Assembly (NCBI GenBank): GCA_003170035.1
Contig: PMZX01000470.1
Span: 4,263-16,655 of the forward strand
DNA length: 12,393 nt
Source of the DNA: Myxococcales bacterium
GTDB taxonomy: Bacteria > Myxococcota_A > Polyangia > Fen-1088
Direction of reading: 5' to 3'
Shown in pieces: positions 1-7,886 of this stretch. Position 1 is the first letter of the stretch; every line of letters begins with the position of its first letter. The translations under genes were made by a program, and so were the position numbers. Under the pieces are notes generated by a model. That model was not told the DNA's origin, ran no database searches, and was given only the letters and a program-made list of their open reading frames with translations.

Positions 1-20
1 CCAGCGGCAGGTCTAGGTTG

Positions 21-1826
21 CTACTGCATTCCTTCCCACATCAGCAGGAACGAACCGATTCCATGCTGGTCGTTCGATGCCGTCGCATGACTGAAATAGT
101 CGGTCACGAGAGCGGAGGCATTGAGGCCCGTGCAAATCGTCGCAATGGTGGTCTGGTTGGTTGCGTTCTTGGTCACCTTTTGCATGACGCCATTGAAACC
201 CTTCCTGGCCACATCGGCAAAGGTCGCATCCACCAACCCATGTTGATAGGCCCACCAGATTACGTAGCTATACATGCTGGAGCAGGACGTCTCGACCCAG
301 TTCAGTGAGTTCGTTTCCATATCGACGACCTGGAACCACCGTCCTGTCGTCGGATCCTGGTGCGCGGCCAGGGCAGTGATGAGATCTTTGAGAATGGTTT
401 CTATCTGAGCTCGACCTGAATCGTTGGCAGGCAGCATTTCCAGGGTCATGACGCTTGCCATTGTGAACCATCCCATGGCCCGGCCCCAACTGATCTGGTT
501 GGTCTTGCTCGGTGTCTTTGACCAAGCCACCGTGCCGCTGTCATCGTAGGCATGCCAGAGGAGATTGGTAGCCGAATTCTTCAGGTGTGTCGCCGTGACG
601 GACAGGTTTGTGACCGCAATGGGGTACACCGTCGGATCGTTGAAAATGATGGCGTAGCGAGTGAGGAAAGACAGAGACATGAAGACCCCGTCACCCCAAA
701 GCTGGTGGTCACGAGTCCCATTGTTGGCGTGCCAGAAAGCGCCCTCGACGGTAGGGTAGGTGTCGAAGATCCTTCGGGTCGAATCCGCAAAACCCTTGTA
801 GCTGGCTTTTTGCGTGATTTCATAGGCGTCAACCAGTGCCGTCATGTGCATGATGTTGTCGAGGCTGGTGCCGTCAGCAACGCCCCATTTGTCCGCCGAT
901 GTCGTCAGGAACGTGAGGTATTTGGTCGCGTCGGTGGGGCTCGAATCCTTGAGTCGCTTGTAGGCCTTGTACATCCCGTGCAGGATCAGCCCCTCGGGAT
1001 AGGTGGAGCCAAAGGAGGTCTTGCCAGCTATTGCCGTGTCGATTACCAACTTGCCCCAGTCGACGCCACTCTGGGAGATCAGCTGGGAGGCTGGGCCAGG
1101 GCCGCCGATGAGCGTGCTTCCACCCGCCGCGCCTCCGCCCCCGCTTCCTGCTGTGGCGGATGTCCCTCCGACTCCCGTAGTTCCACCCGTGCTACTGCTT
1201 CCCGCCGCGCCGCCGGTCCTTCCACCTGTGGCCGCGCCACCTGTGGCGCTGCTCCCTGCCGCGCCGCCAGTCCTTCCGCCTGTGGCCGCGCCACCTGTGG
1301 CGCTGCTCCCCGCTGTGCCGCCGGTCCTTCCGCCGGTCGCGCCGCCCGTGGCGCTGCTGCTTCCTGTCGTGCCGCCGATTGTTCCGCCTGTCGCTGTGCC
1401 ACCCGTGTTGCCTGTCGTGCCGCCGGTTGCTCCGCCTGTGGCAGTGCCGCCCGTGTTCCCTGTCGTGCCGCCGGCTGCTCCGCCTTTGGCAGTGCCCCCC
1501 GTGTTCCCCGTCGTGCTGCCGATTGTTCCGCCTGTGATCGCGCCGCCCGTGTTGCCCGTCGTCCCGCCCGCTACCACAGTTCCGCCAGTGCTGCTTGACG
1601 TCGTCACGCCGCCGATACTTCCGACGGTGCTTGAAACCCCGCCAGCGCCGCCTGTGGCGGTAGATCCTCCGACGCTCGGTCCAGCACCACCACTCGTTGC
1701 GGTGGTGCCCCCTGTCGCCGCCGGACCACTATTTCCGGAGCAGGCAACGGAAGCACCCAGTGCCAAGAAAATTGCGAACCGCGCAACAACGGGAGATCGT
1801 TGATGGGTGTTGGTGAGCATCTCCAT
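21..1826 (-). CDS. Lipoprotein glycoside hydrolase, GH105/GH88-like (unsaturated rhamnogalacturonyl/glucuronyl hydrolase type)
   Basis: A complete 601-residue protein. Residues 1-29 form a lipoprotein-type signal: Arg10 and Arg16, a hydrophobic stretch 17-28, and Cys29 in a slightly non-canonical lipobox (SVAC). Residues 30 to about 245 are a low-complexity Thr/Gly/Ser spacer. The rest is an (alpha/alpha)6-barrel hydrolase. Family landmarks are GMYKAYK near 284, Asp379 in LWGDGVFM at the position of the catalytic Asp of Bacillus YteR, His425 in LLWHAYDD, WGRAMGWFTMA at 447-457, and ETSCSSMYSYVIWWA at 512-526. GH105/GH88 enzymes hydrolyse the unsaturated uronic acid left by polysaccharide lyases on pectin or glycosaminoglycan fragments. 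I infer a surface-anchored enzyme that processes lyase products; the exact substrate is not readable. Met3 is an alternative start, and neither ATG has a good ribosome binding site. The gene stands alone and is divergent from the rhomboid gene. Confidence 0.87.
   Translation of the reverse strand: MEMLTNTHQRSPVVARFAIFLALGASVACSGNSGPAATGGTTATSGGAGPSVGGSTATGGAGGVSSTVGSIGGVTTSSSTGGTVVAGGTTGNTGGAITGGTIGSTTGNTGGTAKGGAAGGTTGNTGGTATGGATGGTTGNTGGTATGGTIGGTTGSSSATGGATGGRTGGTAGSSATGGAATGGRTGGAAGSSATGGAATGGRTGGAAGSSSTGGTTGVGGTSATAGSGGGGAAGGSTLIGGPGPASQLISQSGVDWGKLVIDTAIAGKTSFGSTYPEGLILHGMYKAYKRLKDSSPTDATKYLTFLTTSADKWGVADGTSLDNIMHMTALVDAYEITQKASYKGFADSTRRIFDTYPTVEGAFWHANNGTRDHQLWGDGVFMSLSFLTRYAIIFNDPTVYPIAVTNLSVTATHLKNSATNLLWHAYDDSGTVAWSKTPSKTNQISWGRAMGWFTMASVMTLEMLPANDSGRAQIETILKDLITALAAHQDPTTGRWFQVVDMETNSLNWVETSCSSMYSYVIWWAYQHGLVDATFADVARKGFNGVMQKVTKNATNQTTIATICTGLNASALVTDYFSHATASNDQHGIGSFLLMWEGMQ
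1180..1570. repeat. Coding tandem repeats: about 3.5 x 54 bp, then about 4 x 48 bp
   Basis: Inside the hydrolase spacer, a 54-bp unit recurs with the landmark tccttcc at 1217, 1271 and 1325, preceded by a partial copy. Near 1371 the period changes to 48 bp, with units beginning gccgcc/gctgcc at 1371, 1419, 1467 and 1515. These encode 18-residue (TGGRTGGAAGSSATGGAA-like) and 16-residue (TTGNTGGTATGGATGG-like) protein repeats. Both periods are multiples of three, so copy-number change would lengthen or shorten the linker without breaking the frame. The repeats also lack stops in other frames, which creates long spurious reading frames on the plus strand. Confidence 0.85.
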
Positions 1827-1842
1827 ATATTAACACTTCAAC

Positions 1843-1854
1843 CCGAATATTCGG
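1843..1854. promoter_or_regulatory. Perfect 12-bp palindrome ccgaatattcgg, candidate operator
   Basis: The sequence ccgaatattcgg equals its own reverse complement and ends 17 bases before the hydrolase start codon on the minus strand. On that strand it lies between a -35-like ttgccg and an AT-rich ttaata/taatat stretch that could be a -10, where a repressor or activator dimer would act. The promoter assignment is weak; the palindrome itself is exact. Confidence 0.35.
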
Positions 1855-2076
1855 CAACCATAGCCGGGTCTCGACTTGAGCGCTTATGCAGCGTGTCCGA
1901 CCGCCTGAAGCAGGGATGCGAGCGGGGTGACCTGCGCTTCCCTGCCCGGCGCACAGTTCAGCAGCACCCCCGCCCCGCCCAAGAAGCGCGCCCGCTTTGC
2001 ACTGACCCCCGGCGGGTTGGAATTCTAGTCCTCAGTTGCCGGCGCAGCAGGTTTTCCGGGCTAGACTGGCACCATC

Positions 2077-3198
2077 TTGGACCCAACCGTACCAGCCACG
2101 ACGACGGACCTGCGTGACCGCCTGCTGGCCGTGCTCGCCAAGCCGGACGCCGGTCACGTCGCGGATCGGGCAACCTTGGTGGCGGTCCAGCAACGCTTGG
2201 CCGTGCTCGAGTGGCCCGACGAAGGCAAGGGTCTGGTCGTGCTCGACTATGCCGGGTCCAGCCCCGACGCTTTTCGTACTGCTGTGGATCGGGTTCTGCA
2301 GGCCCACCAGGCCGGTTTGCTCTTCGTGGTCGCAATCGGTGGCGGTGCTGAAGCGCAGGCGGTACTGGCCGACGCAGACCGCGCGGCACCCAACCAGAAC
2401 CACCTTGGCGTGTACCATCTTTCCGACGACGGACGCTTGCTTCGGGTGGCGGGACGGCGGCTGTCTGCGCTGGAGTCGGCCGCCGAGCGACTGGGCCAGA
2501 CCCAAGCGCTCACCCCGGATGAGATCCCCGATCTGATCGATCGCGGCCGCCGCGAGCGGGTCGAGGCCGCCGGCTTTGCGCAGGCGGTATCCAAGCGCTT
2601 TCCTCGCGTCACCTTTGCCCTCATCGCCGTCTGCTTCCTGGCCTTCGCTTTCCTGGACGGCTCGGGGCCGGAAGGCCTGGTGATCAAAGCTTGGCTCGGC
2701 GACGGCCCGCGCGCGCTCTGGCAGGGCGAGCTCTGGCGCGTTTTCACCTACGCCTTCCTGCACGCCAACACCACTCACCTCCTGGTCAACATGCTCGCGC
2801 TGTACAGCCTGGGCGGTTTTCTCGAAGCGCTGCTGGGAGGGCGGCGCTACCTGTTGGTCTACTGTGCGTCGGCGGTCGGGGGCGGTATCGCCACGGCTGT
2901 CGCGGGCGTCCTGCGCGTGGCCATGGGCGGCCCGGCCTCATACACCGTGGGCGCTTCGGGCGCCATCTGGGGCCTGATGGGCGCGACGCTTGCCCTGGTG
3001 CTCGGCCGACGGCGGGTGCTGCCCCGGCTGATTGCGCGCGGCTTGCGCCAGCGCTTGCTCCTGGTCCTGGTCATCAACGTGGCGCTGTCGTTCCTGCCCG
3101 GCATCGACCTGTACGCGCACTTTGGCGGCGGCCTGGTCGGCTTCCTGCTGACTCGGGGCGGCCGCTCGAATCAACCCGCGGAGACCGGAAGACGCTGA
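2077..3198 (+). CDS. Rhomboid-family intramembrane serine protease with a soluble N-terminal domain
   Basis: A 373-residue S54-family membrane protease. Residues 1 to about 172 are a soluble, predicted alpha/beta domain that I do not recognise. About 176-360 form the rhomboid core. Its landmarks are ELWRVFTYAFLHA (218-230); the oxyanion/packing residues His229, His234 and Asn238 (compare His145, His150 and Asn154 in E. coli GlpG); Ser294 in GASGAIWG as the nucleophile; and His348 in the last helix (YAHFGGGLVG) as the base. Both catalytic residues are present, so it should be active and cleave transmembrane substrates within the inner membrane. The start is uncertain. TTG at 2077 is the first possible start after an in-frame TAG at 2062; the next candidate is GTG at 2131, and neither has a clear Shine-Dalgarno sequence. 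The stop lies 3 bases before the SIR2-like gene, implying co-transcription and probably translational coupling. Confidence 0.92.
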   Translation: MDPTVPATTTDLRDRLLAVLAKPDAGHVADRATLVAVQQRLAVLEWPDEGKGLVVLDYAGSSPDAFRTAVDRVLQAHQAGLLFVVAIGGGAEAQAVLADADRAAPNQNHLGVYHLSDDGRLLRVAGRRLSALESAAERLGQTQALTPDEIPDLIDRGRRERVEAAGFAQAVSKRFPRVTFALIAVCFLAFAFLDGSGPEGLVIKAWLGDGPRALWQGELWRVFTYAFLHANTTHLLVNMLALYSLGGFLEALLGGRRYLLVYCASAVGGGIATAVAGVLRVAMGGPASYTVGASGAIWGLMGATLALVLGRRRVLPRLIARGLRQRLLLVLVINVALSFLPGIDLYAHFGGGLVGFLLTRGGRSNQPAETGRR

Positions 3199-3201
3199 CC
3201 C

Positions 3202-4350
3202 ATGTTGACGGCACTTCTTCTTGGCGCTGGCGCATCACGCGAGTTGGGAATGCCCCTGCGCGACGAACTGAACGCCGAGATCGTCGCCTGGTTGACCCCG
3301 ACATCGCTGCGCAAGATAAACACCACCTGGCGCGCGCGAGGCTACGGCCATCCCGACCAAATCATCGACGACCTGACCAGGATCCTGGAATCCTCTGAGT
3401 TCGACTACGAATCGCTGCTCGGCCAATGGGAAGCGCAATACATTGCCGACGCGGGCAATGCGCGCGGCTTGAGCTACCACACCCTCTATGCCTGGCTCGC
3501 CCAGGTCGTGTCGCTCGCGCTGTACCGCCGCCAGGTGTCGAACCGGGATTCGTTTCGTGATGGCCTTCCCTTCTTCGCAGGCCTTGTGCCCCTGGTCAGG
3601 GACAATGCGCCCCTCTGGGTCTTCTCGTTGAATCACGACGTCCTGGTCGAATGTATCGCCGCCCACTTCGGCGTTCCGGTCAATTGCGGATTTCCGTCGC
3701 ACACCATTGCCCTGCCCTGTCGCAAAGGCCCCGGCACCATCATCGCCAGACTGCAAGCGGATATGCTCAGCGAAGCCGAGCAGGCCGACGCCGCCCTGCC
3801 CTTCTTTCCGCCCGGCACCCCCGGCATCAACCTACTGAAGATTCACGGCGCGCTCGACATCTTCGCTTTCGGGGACAGCCACGACCTGCTCAAGCTGAAG
3901 CCCGAGGCGCACAGCTTTGACGCCATCATCGATGCCCTGCAGATCGCCAACGAAGGACTCCTCGATCCCGGACTGTCCCCTGATCCCCTGTCGGTGACCA
4001 ACCAGATCCCGTTCATTGACCAGAACGGCGAACTTCGGGTTCTTCGCCGCACCCTGCTGGCCAGCGCCGCGCTCCTCGCGGATCCCTATCCGCAACTCCT
4101 GCAGCGACGTTTCCTGGAGTACTTCCGCGCCAACCTGGCCCAAGTGGACCAGTTGATTGCCATCGGCTACGGCATGGCCGATGCCGAGGTCAACGATATC
4201 GTCCAGGATTGGCTAGCCTCCTCGCCCCATCGCCGCCTGGAGATCGTGATTCCGCGCGTTCAGGAAGTCCCTGCCTATCTGCTGCCGCTCTCCGCCCAGA
4301 TCACCCTGACGCCCTCCTCCACGACGATCTATTTTGAACAATTCAGCTAG
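3202..4350 (+). CDS. SIR2-like (Rossmann, NADase-type) protein
   Basis: A 382-residue protein of the divergent SIR2 family that includes bacterial NAD-degrading defence effectors such as ThsA. Visible motifs in order: an N-terminal dinucleotide-binding loop LLLGAGAS (6-12 with Ser12); FSLNHDVLVE at 141-150, equivalent to the usual xTNYD motif, with Asn144 and Asp146; LLKIHGALD at 211-219 with His215, the position of the catalytic His; and AIGYGMADAEVND at 320-332, equivalent to GYSFxDxHIN. Both the Asn and His expected for NAD cleavage are present. It lacks the Cys4 zinc module of classical sirtuin deacetylases, so deacetylation is unlikely. No transmembrane, TIR, SLOG, Argonaute or STAND module is fused; the SIR2 fold fills the whole chain. 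It follows the rhomboid gene by 3 bases. NAD+ hydrolysis is inferred from the motifs; the cellular role (phage defence or other) is unknown. Confidence 0.85.
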   Translation: MLTALLLGAGASRELGMPLRDELNAEIVAWLTPTSLRKINTTWRARGYGHPDQIIDDLTRILESSEFDYESLLGQWEAQYIADAGNARGLSYHTLYAWLAQVVSLALYRRQVSNRDSFRDGLPFFAGLVPLVRDNAPLWVFSLNHDVLVECIAAHFGVPVNCGFPSHTIALPCRKGPGTIIARLQADMLSEAEQADAALPFFPPGTPGINLLKIHGALDIFAFGDSHDLLKLKPEAHSFDAIIDALQIANEGLLDPGLSPDPLSVTNQIPFIDQNGELRVLRRTLLASAALLADPYPQLLQRRFLEYFRANLAQVDQLIAIGYGMADAEVNDIVQDWLASSPHRRLEIVIPRVQEVPAYLLPLSAQITLTPSSTTIYFEQFS

Positions 4351-4385
4351 CCACAGGCTACAACGGAAACCAGATGGCGCTCGAC

Positions 4386-4406
4386 CCCAGCCTGTTCAAG
4401 GCTGGC
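4386..4406. terminator. Hairpin in the convergent gap, possible bidirectional terminator
   Basis: An inverted repeat ccagcc (4387-4392) and ggctgg (4400-4405), closed further by T4393-A4399, gives a 7-bp stem with a 5-base loop. It lies in the 75-base gap between the converging SIR2-like and receiver genes, where both transcription units must end. Neither strand has a U-tract after it, so it is at best a weak or factor-assisted terminator. Confidence 0.3.
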
Positions 4407-4425
4407 ACGGAGAACGGCGGATACA

Positions 4426-4920
4426 TTAACCCTCGCCTGGCTCACCCCGTGCTTCAGTCTTCGCCTGGCTTGCCCCGGCCGCGCGCAATCGCGCCGCGAG
4501 TTGGGCCAGGCCCTCGCGGCTTGATACAACGGAAAGCGGGGCGAGGGCTTTTTCGAGATAGGCTGCTTGCTCGCTATCGTCCAGGTCGGCGAACAGCAGG
4601 GCGGGCAAACCAATGCCTCGCGACCGCAAATACTGCAGAATGAGAATCCCCTGCGCCGCGGACCAGCGAGCGCGCTCCTCGGCTGACGGCGAATGCGACG
4701 ACGGCCCGGTTTCGCCCAGCAGGCGATCAGGAGAGAGACGCCGGAAATCCAGGTCCAGCAACAGGCCCGCTGCTCCTTCCGAGCGCGCAGCGGCCTCGGC
4801 CTGCTGCCCATCCGGCACGCGGCGGAAGCGGAATTCGCGCCCCAGGAAGCGCTCGAAGCGTTGCGTGTACTCCTCGCCATCTTCGCACACCAGAAACAGC
4901 GGCAGAGCCTCGCTGGTCAT
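4426..4920 (-). CDS. Atypical stand-alone response-regulator receiver protein
   Basis: A 164-residue, single-domain CheY-like protein, last gene of the signalling operon. The first strand ends in the acidic pair Glu13-Asp14 (FLVCEDGEEY), and the likely phospho-acceptor is Asp56 in LLLDLDF. About 30 extra residues (58-89, Ser/Pro/Glu/Arg-rich) separate Asp56 from the next helix, QGILILQYLRSRG (90-102). The same kind of insertion occurs in the receiver of the sigma-54 activator in this operon. After strand 4 (ALLFADLDD) the usual Thr/Ser is Ala111, and no conserved Lys is visible after strand 5, so phosphorylation chemistry or output is probably modified. The residues after about 147 look disordered. 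The start overlaps the kinase stop as ATGA, with a strong Shine-Dalgarno aggag at 4930-4926. It may be a phosphate sink, a competitor or a diffusible output for the kinase. Confidence 0.75.
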   Translation of the reverse strand: MTSEALPLFLVCEDGEEYTQRFERFLGREFRFRRVPDGQQAEAAARSEGAAGLLLDLDFRRLSPDRLLGETGPSSHSPSAEERARWSAAQGILILQYLRSRGIGLPALLFADLDDSEQAAYLEKALAPLSVVSSREGLAQLAARLRAAGASQAKTEARGEPGEG

Positions 4921-7886
4921 GGGATCTCCTCGGATGCCGCCGGAAACCGCACGCCCACTGCCTTGCTGAAAGGGGCCGACTCGGGCCGTACGAAGATCTG
5001 GCCGCCCCAGCGCCGAGTGGTCTCACGCACGATTCCCAGCCCGCGATCAGCCGCGCGCGCCTCGATGTCCCCCTCGTGCAGGGCCCGCGGGGAAGAATCG
5101 ACGACCATCAGGCTGACCGTGCGGCGGCCGGTTCCGTCGCGGCCCTGCTCCACCCGCACCTGCACCGATCCCGACGGCTGCTGCGCGACCACGTCCACGG
5201 CATTGCGAAGCAGGTTGCTGAAGATCGAACGCAGGGTAGATTCGTTCATGGGAAACGCGACCTGCGCCTCCTGCAAGAAGAGTCCAGGGGCCACCCACGC
5301 AGGCCGGCCCGGCTCGCTGGCCACGCCGTCGATCCAGCGCAGGAGCAGGCCCGCGTCCAGTCGGGTGCGCGGGCCAGATCGCAACAGTTGCTGTAGTCGA
5401 TCGGCGTGCATCCCGCGCAGGCGTTGATCCAGCGTGCGCAGCTCGGCGTCGTTGCGCGGATCGTTTCGGCCCAGCAGTTCCTCGACGTGCACCAGATCGC
5501 GCACCAGCGGCCCGAACACCGGTTCGCGCCCCAGTGGGGGCAGTTGCAGACCCAGACCCCGCGCCTCCTGCGCCAGTTGCGCGTAGATTCCGGTCACTTC
5601 GCGCGAGACGGGCGCGGGCTCCAGCAGCGCGCGGACCACGTCCTCCCGGTTGGTCGTCGGATCGGACAGCAGCTCCAGCGCACTCGCGCGATGCTTGATG
5701 ACATCGTGGCGGACCTTGCCGATGGCCTGGCTGAGGGCGGGAAACAGCAGGGGCTGGGCACGCAAGGCGCGCTTTAGCGAGAATCGCCGCGCCCAGCGCT
5801 GGAGCGCCAGGCCCAGCAGGATCAGCGCCGCTATCCCGGCCAGGGCGAGCCCACGCCGGACCAGTTCGCTCCGGTTCAGACGGTCCTGCTCCATGGCAAG
5901 GCGGACGCGTTGCTGAAGTTCGCGGGCCTCCCCCAAACGCGGCTCGTCTGCAGAGGCGCTGGCGAAGAACACGCGCAACTCCGACTCGGCATCAGGCCAC
6001 AGTGCGCGCGCTTCGGCCAGACGAGCCAGCGCGAGCGAGGCCAGGCCCACACCGGCGCGGACCGCGTCCCGCAGGCTGGGACGGACTCGCTCCAGTTCCG
6101 CCACTGGAAGCGCGGCCGCCGCGGTGCCCAGCCGCTCCCACGCCCGCTGCATCTGTGCGGCGTTCGCCTGCGCCCCACCGCTGATGGCGATCTGGTAGCA
6201 ATCGAGCGCGCGACGCGCATCGCCCATGTACTCGTACACAAGCCCCAGGGCCAGCAGATTGTCGAAGGGCAACCCCGCCGCGCACGAGCCGCCCAGAGCC
6301 GCCAGCGCCTCGGCCGGTTTGTCCGCGGCCAGGCGCAGGTGAACCAGCCGCTCGGGCGAATCGGCGGCAGTTGCCGCGCCCAGCGTGACCCGCAGGGCGC
6401 GCGCTTCTTCCAGACGCGGCGGCGATGGCTCCGCGGCCACGTAGTTGCGCAGATCCTCCAGGGCGCCCGCGTGCTCGCCCGCTGCTGCTCGCAGCGACGC
6501 GCGGGCAAAGCGCGCCTCCTGCACGCCCAGTTCCACCGCGCGGTCGATCCATGGCCGGGCTGACGCCGCCGCCTCGCGAGTCCGTAGCGCCGTCACCTGC
6601 GCCGCCAGCCGCCACAGTGCCGCGCCGTCGTTCCACAGCGCCTTGACCGTGGCCGCGGGGACCGCGTGCTCGAGGCTGTACAGGGCAACCGCCGCTTCCA
6701 CGAACCCTGGCGATTCAGCCAGCGCCTGGTGCAAGAGCGGCGGCGCCATCTCAGGCGCTTCCATGCCGATCCAGCTCTGCGCGTCCTCCACAAGCTGGCG
6801 CGCCCGGGCCGTGGGCTCAGGCACGGGCTCGCCCTCGCTCTTGCGGCCGCTGCGGGTGCGCTTGGCCGCCACCTGGTTGCGCAGCTCGCGCAGATCCGAC
6901 CAGGACGGCTCTAGCGCCAGCGCCTGGCGCAAGGCCTCGTCGGCGCGCTCGGCCTCGAAGCGACCGCCATGCAGTGCCAGGATCCGGCCCAGATGCCGCC
7001 AGGCCTGGGCGTGCGTGGGTGATAGCTGAACCACGATGGTCAGTTCCGCACTGGCCTCGTCAAGCTGTCCCAGGCGCTCCAGCACGCGCGCCCGCTCCCA
7101 GCGCGCCTCGTACCAGGCGGGCCAGCGCGCGACCAGGGCATCTAGGATATCGAGCGCGCTTCGCCCATTTTCCATGGCGTGCGCCTTGGCGAGCTGCTCC
7201 TGATCCTCGCGCGCGACCGGGGGAGCGGGCCAATCTTCCAGCGCCCGGGCGCGCGCCTCGGCATCCACCTCGTCGATGAGCCGTGTCGCCCGCTGGCGCA
7301 CCTGGACCGGGACGGTTGCCCGGCTCAGGCGCTGCAGGCGCGCCCGCGCATCGGCCGCCCGACCCAGGCTGCGCTGCAGTTCGGCCAGCTTCAACTCGAT
7401 GTTCGCGCAGGCCTTGGCGTCCCCGGCCGTGGTTTCCAGGGCTTTGCTCAGAAAGGCCAACATCTCGTCGCGCCGCTGCCAGCGCATCGGATCGGAACTC
7501 CACAGCTCGGCCAGATTCACGTAGGCATAGAAGCGGCGCGGGTCCAACTCGATCGCCTGCTTGAACAGCCGTTCCGCCTCCTCGCGCACGCCCAGGTGGG
7601 TCAGGGTGTAGCCGAGATCGGTCGCAATCGCGGCGTTCTTGGGATCCTTGTCGTGCGCCTGGCGCAACAGCTCGGCCGCATCTCCCCACGAGCCCTCCTT
7701 GATCTTGGCCAGGGCCTTGCCCGCCAGGCGCTGGGCGCCTGCGCGATCGAAAGAGTCCGCGGTGCTTACGCTGCGGACCTCGCCCGCATCGGCCGCGTCC
7801 CTGCCACCGTCCTCTCCCGCTGCCAGCGCCACTGAGCCGGTGGCGGCGCAGAGCAGGCAGCCCAACGCGATTCCCTGTCCCGTCAT
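4917..7886 (-). CDS. TPR sensor histidine kinase, membrane-bound
   Basis: A 989-residue protein. Residues 1-23 look like a signal peptide or anchor (GIALGCLLCAATGSVALAAG). About 48-665 is an all-helical TPR-type array, with clear units near 66-115, 275-330 and 540-600. One transmembrane helix follows at about 680-696, flanked by RR and RWARR. The cytoplasmic part has an H-box, KVRHDVIKHR, with His727 as likely autophosphorylation site, then a helical region and a HATPase domain. The HATPase has an N-box (SNLLRNAVD, Asn891/Asn895), Asp930 in VVDSSPR for the G1 position, and G2 RGLGIVRETTRRWGG (948-962). The G1 box lacks the usual DxGxG glycines, so activity is probable but not certain. TPRs outside the membrane would place ligand or protein sensing in the periplasm. 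The start overlaps the activator stop (ATGA), with ggag at 7895-7892 five bases upstream. The distance from His727 to the N-box is longer than in standard HisKA kinases. Confidence 0.85.
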   Translation of the reverse strand: MTGQGIALGCLLCAATGSVALAAGEDGGRDAADAGEVRSVSTADSFDRAGAQRLAGKALAKIKEGSWGDAAELLRQAHDKDPKNAAIATDLGYTLTHLGVREEAERLFKQAIELDPRRFYAYVNLAELWSSDPMRWQRRDEMLAFLSKALETTAGDAKACANIELKLAELQRSLGRAADARARLQRLSRATVPVQVRQRATRLIDEVDAEARARALEDWPAPPVAREDQEQLAKAHAMENGRSALDILDALVARWPAWYEARWERARVLERLGQLDEASAELTIVVQLSPTHAQAWRHLGRILALHGGRFEAERADEALRQALALEPSWSDLRELRNQVAAKRTRSGRKSEGEPVPEPTARARQLVEDAQSWIGMEAPEMAPPLLHQALAESPGFVEAAVALYSLEHAVPAATVKALWNDGAALWRLAAQVTALRTREAAASARPWIDRAVELGVQEARFARASLRAAAGEHAGALEDLRNYVAAEPSPPRLEEARALRVTLGAATAADSPERLVHLRLAADKPAEALAALGGSCAAGLPFDNLLALGLVYEYMGDARRALDCYQIAISGGAQANAAQMQRAWERLGTAAAALPVAELERVRPSLRDAVRAGVGLASLALARLAEARALWPDAESELRVFFASASADEPRLGEARELQQRVRLAMEQDRLNRSELVRRGLALAGIAALILLGLALQRWARRFSLKRALRAQPLLFPALSQAIGKVRHDVIKHRASALELLSDPTTNREDVVRALLEPAPVSREVTGIYAQLAQEARGLGLQLPPLGREPVFGPLVRDLVHVEELLGRNDPRNDAELRTLDQRLRGMHADRLQQLLRSGPRTRLDAGLLLRWIDGVASEPGRPAWVAPGLFLQEAQVAFPMNESTLRSIFSNLLRNAVDVVAQQPSGSVQVRVEQGRDGTGRRTVSLMVVDSSPRALHEGDIEARAADRGLGIVRETTRRWGGQIFVRPESAPFSKAVGVRFPAASEEIP

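Noticed and set aside
552..1803. Long plus-strand open frames (348 and 266 codons, Cys/Ala- or Pro/Val-rich) opposite the hydrolase
   Set aside because: They are antisense to the repeat-encoding linker. Their composition is the mirror of TGG repeats, they have no domain or ribosome binding site, and the minus-strand frame carries a clear signal peptide and enzyme.
2067..2081. TGGCAC-like sigma-54 site before the rhomboid gene
   Set aside because: The -24 half is perfect, but the -12 half reads TGGA instead of TTGC, lacking the conserved C, and it overlaps the most likely start codon.
3202..4350. Classical sirtuin protein deacetylase
   Set aside because: There is no Cys4 zinc module and the active-site motifs differ (SLNHD, KIHGALD). 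They match the SIR2-like NADase group instead.
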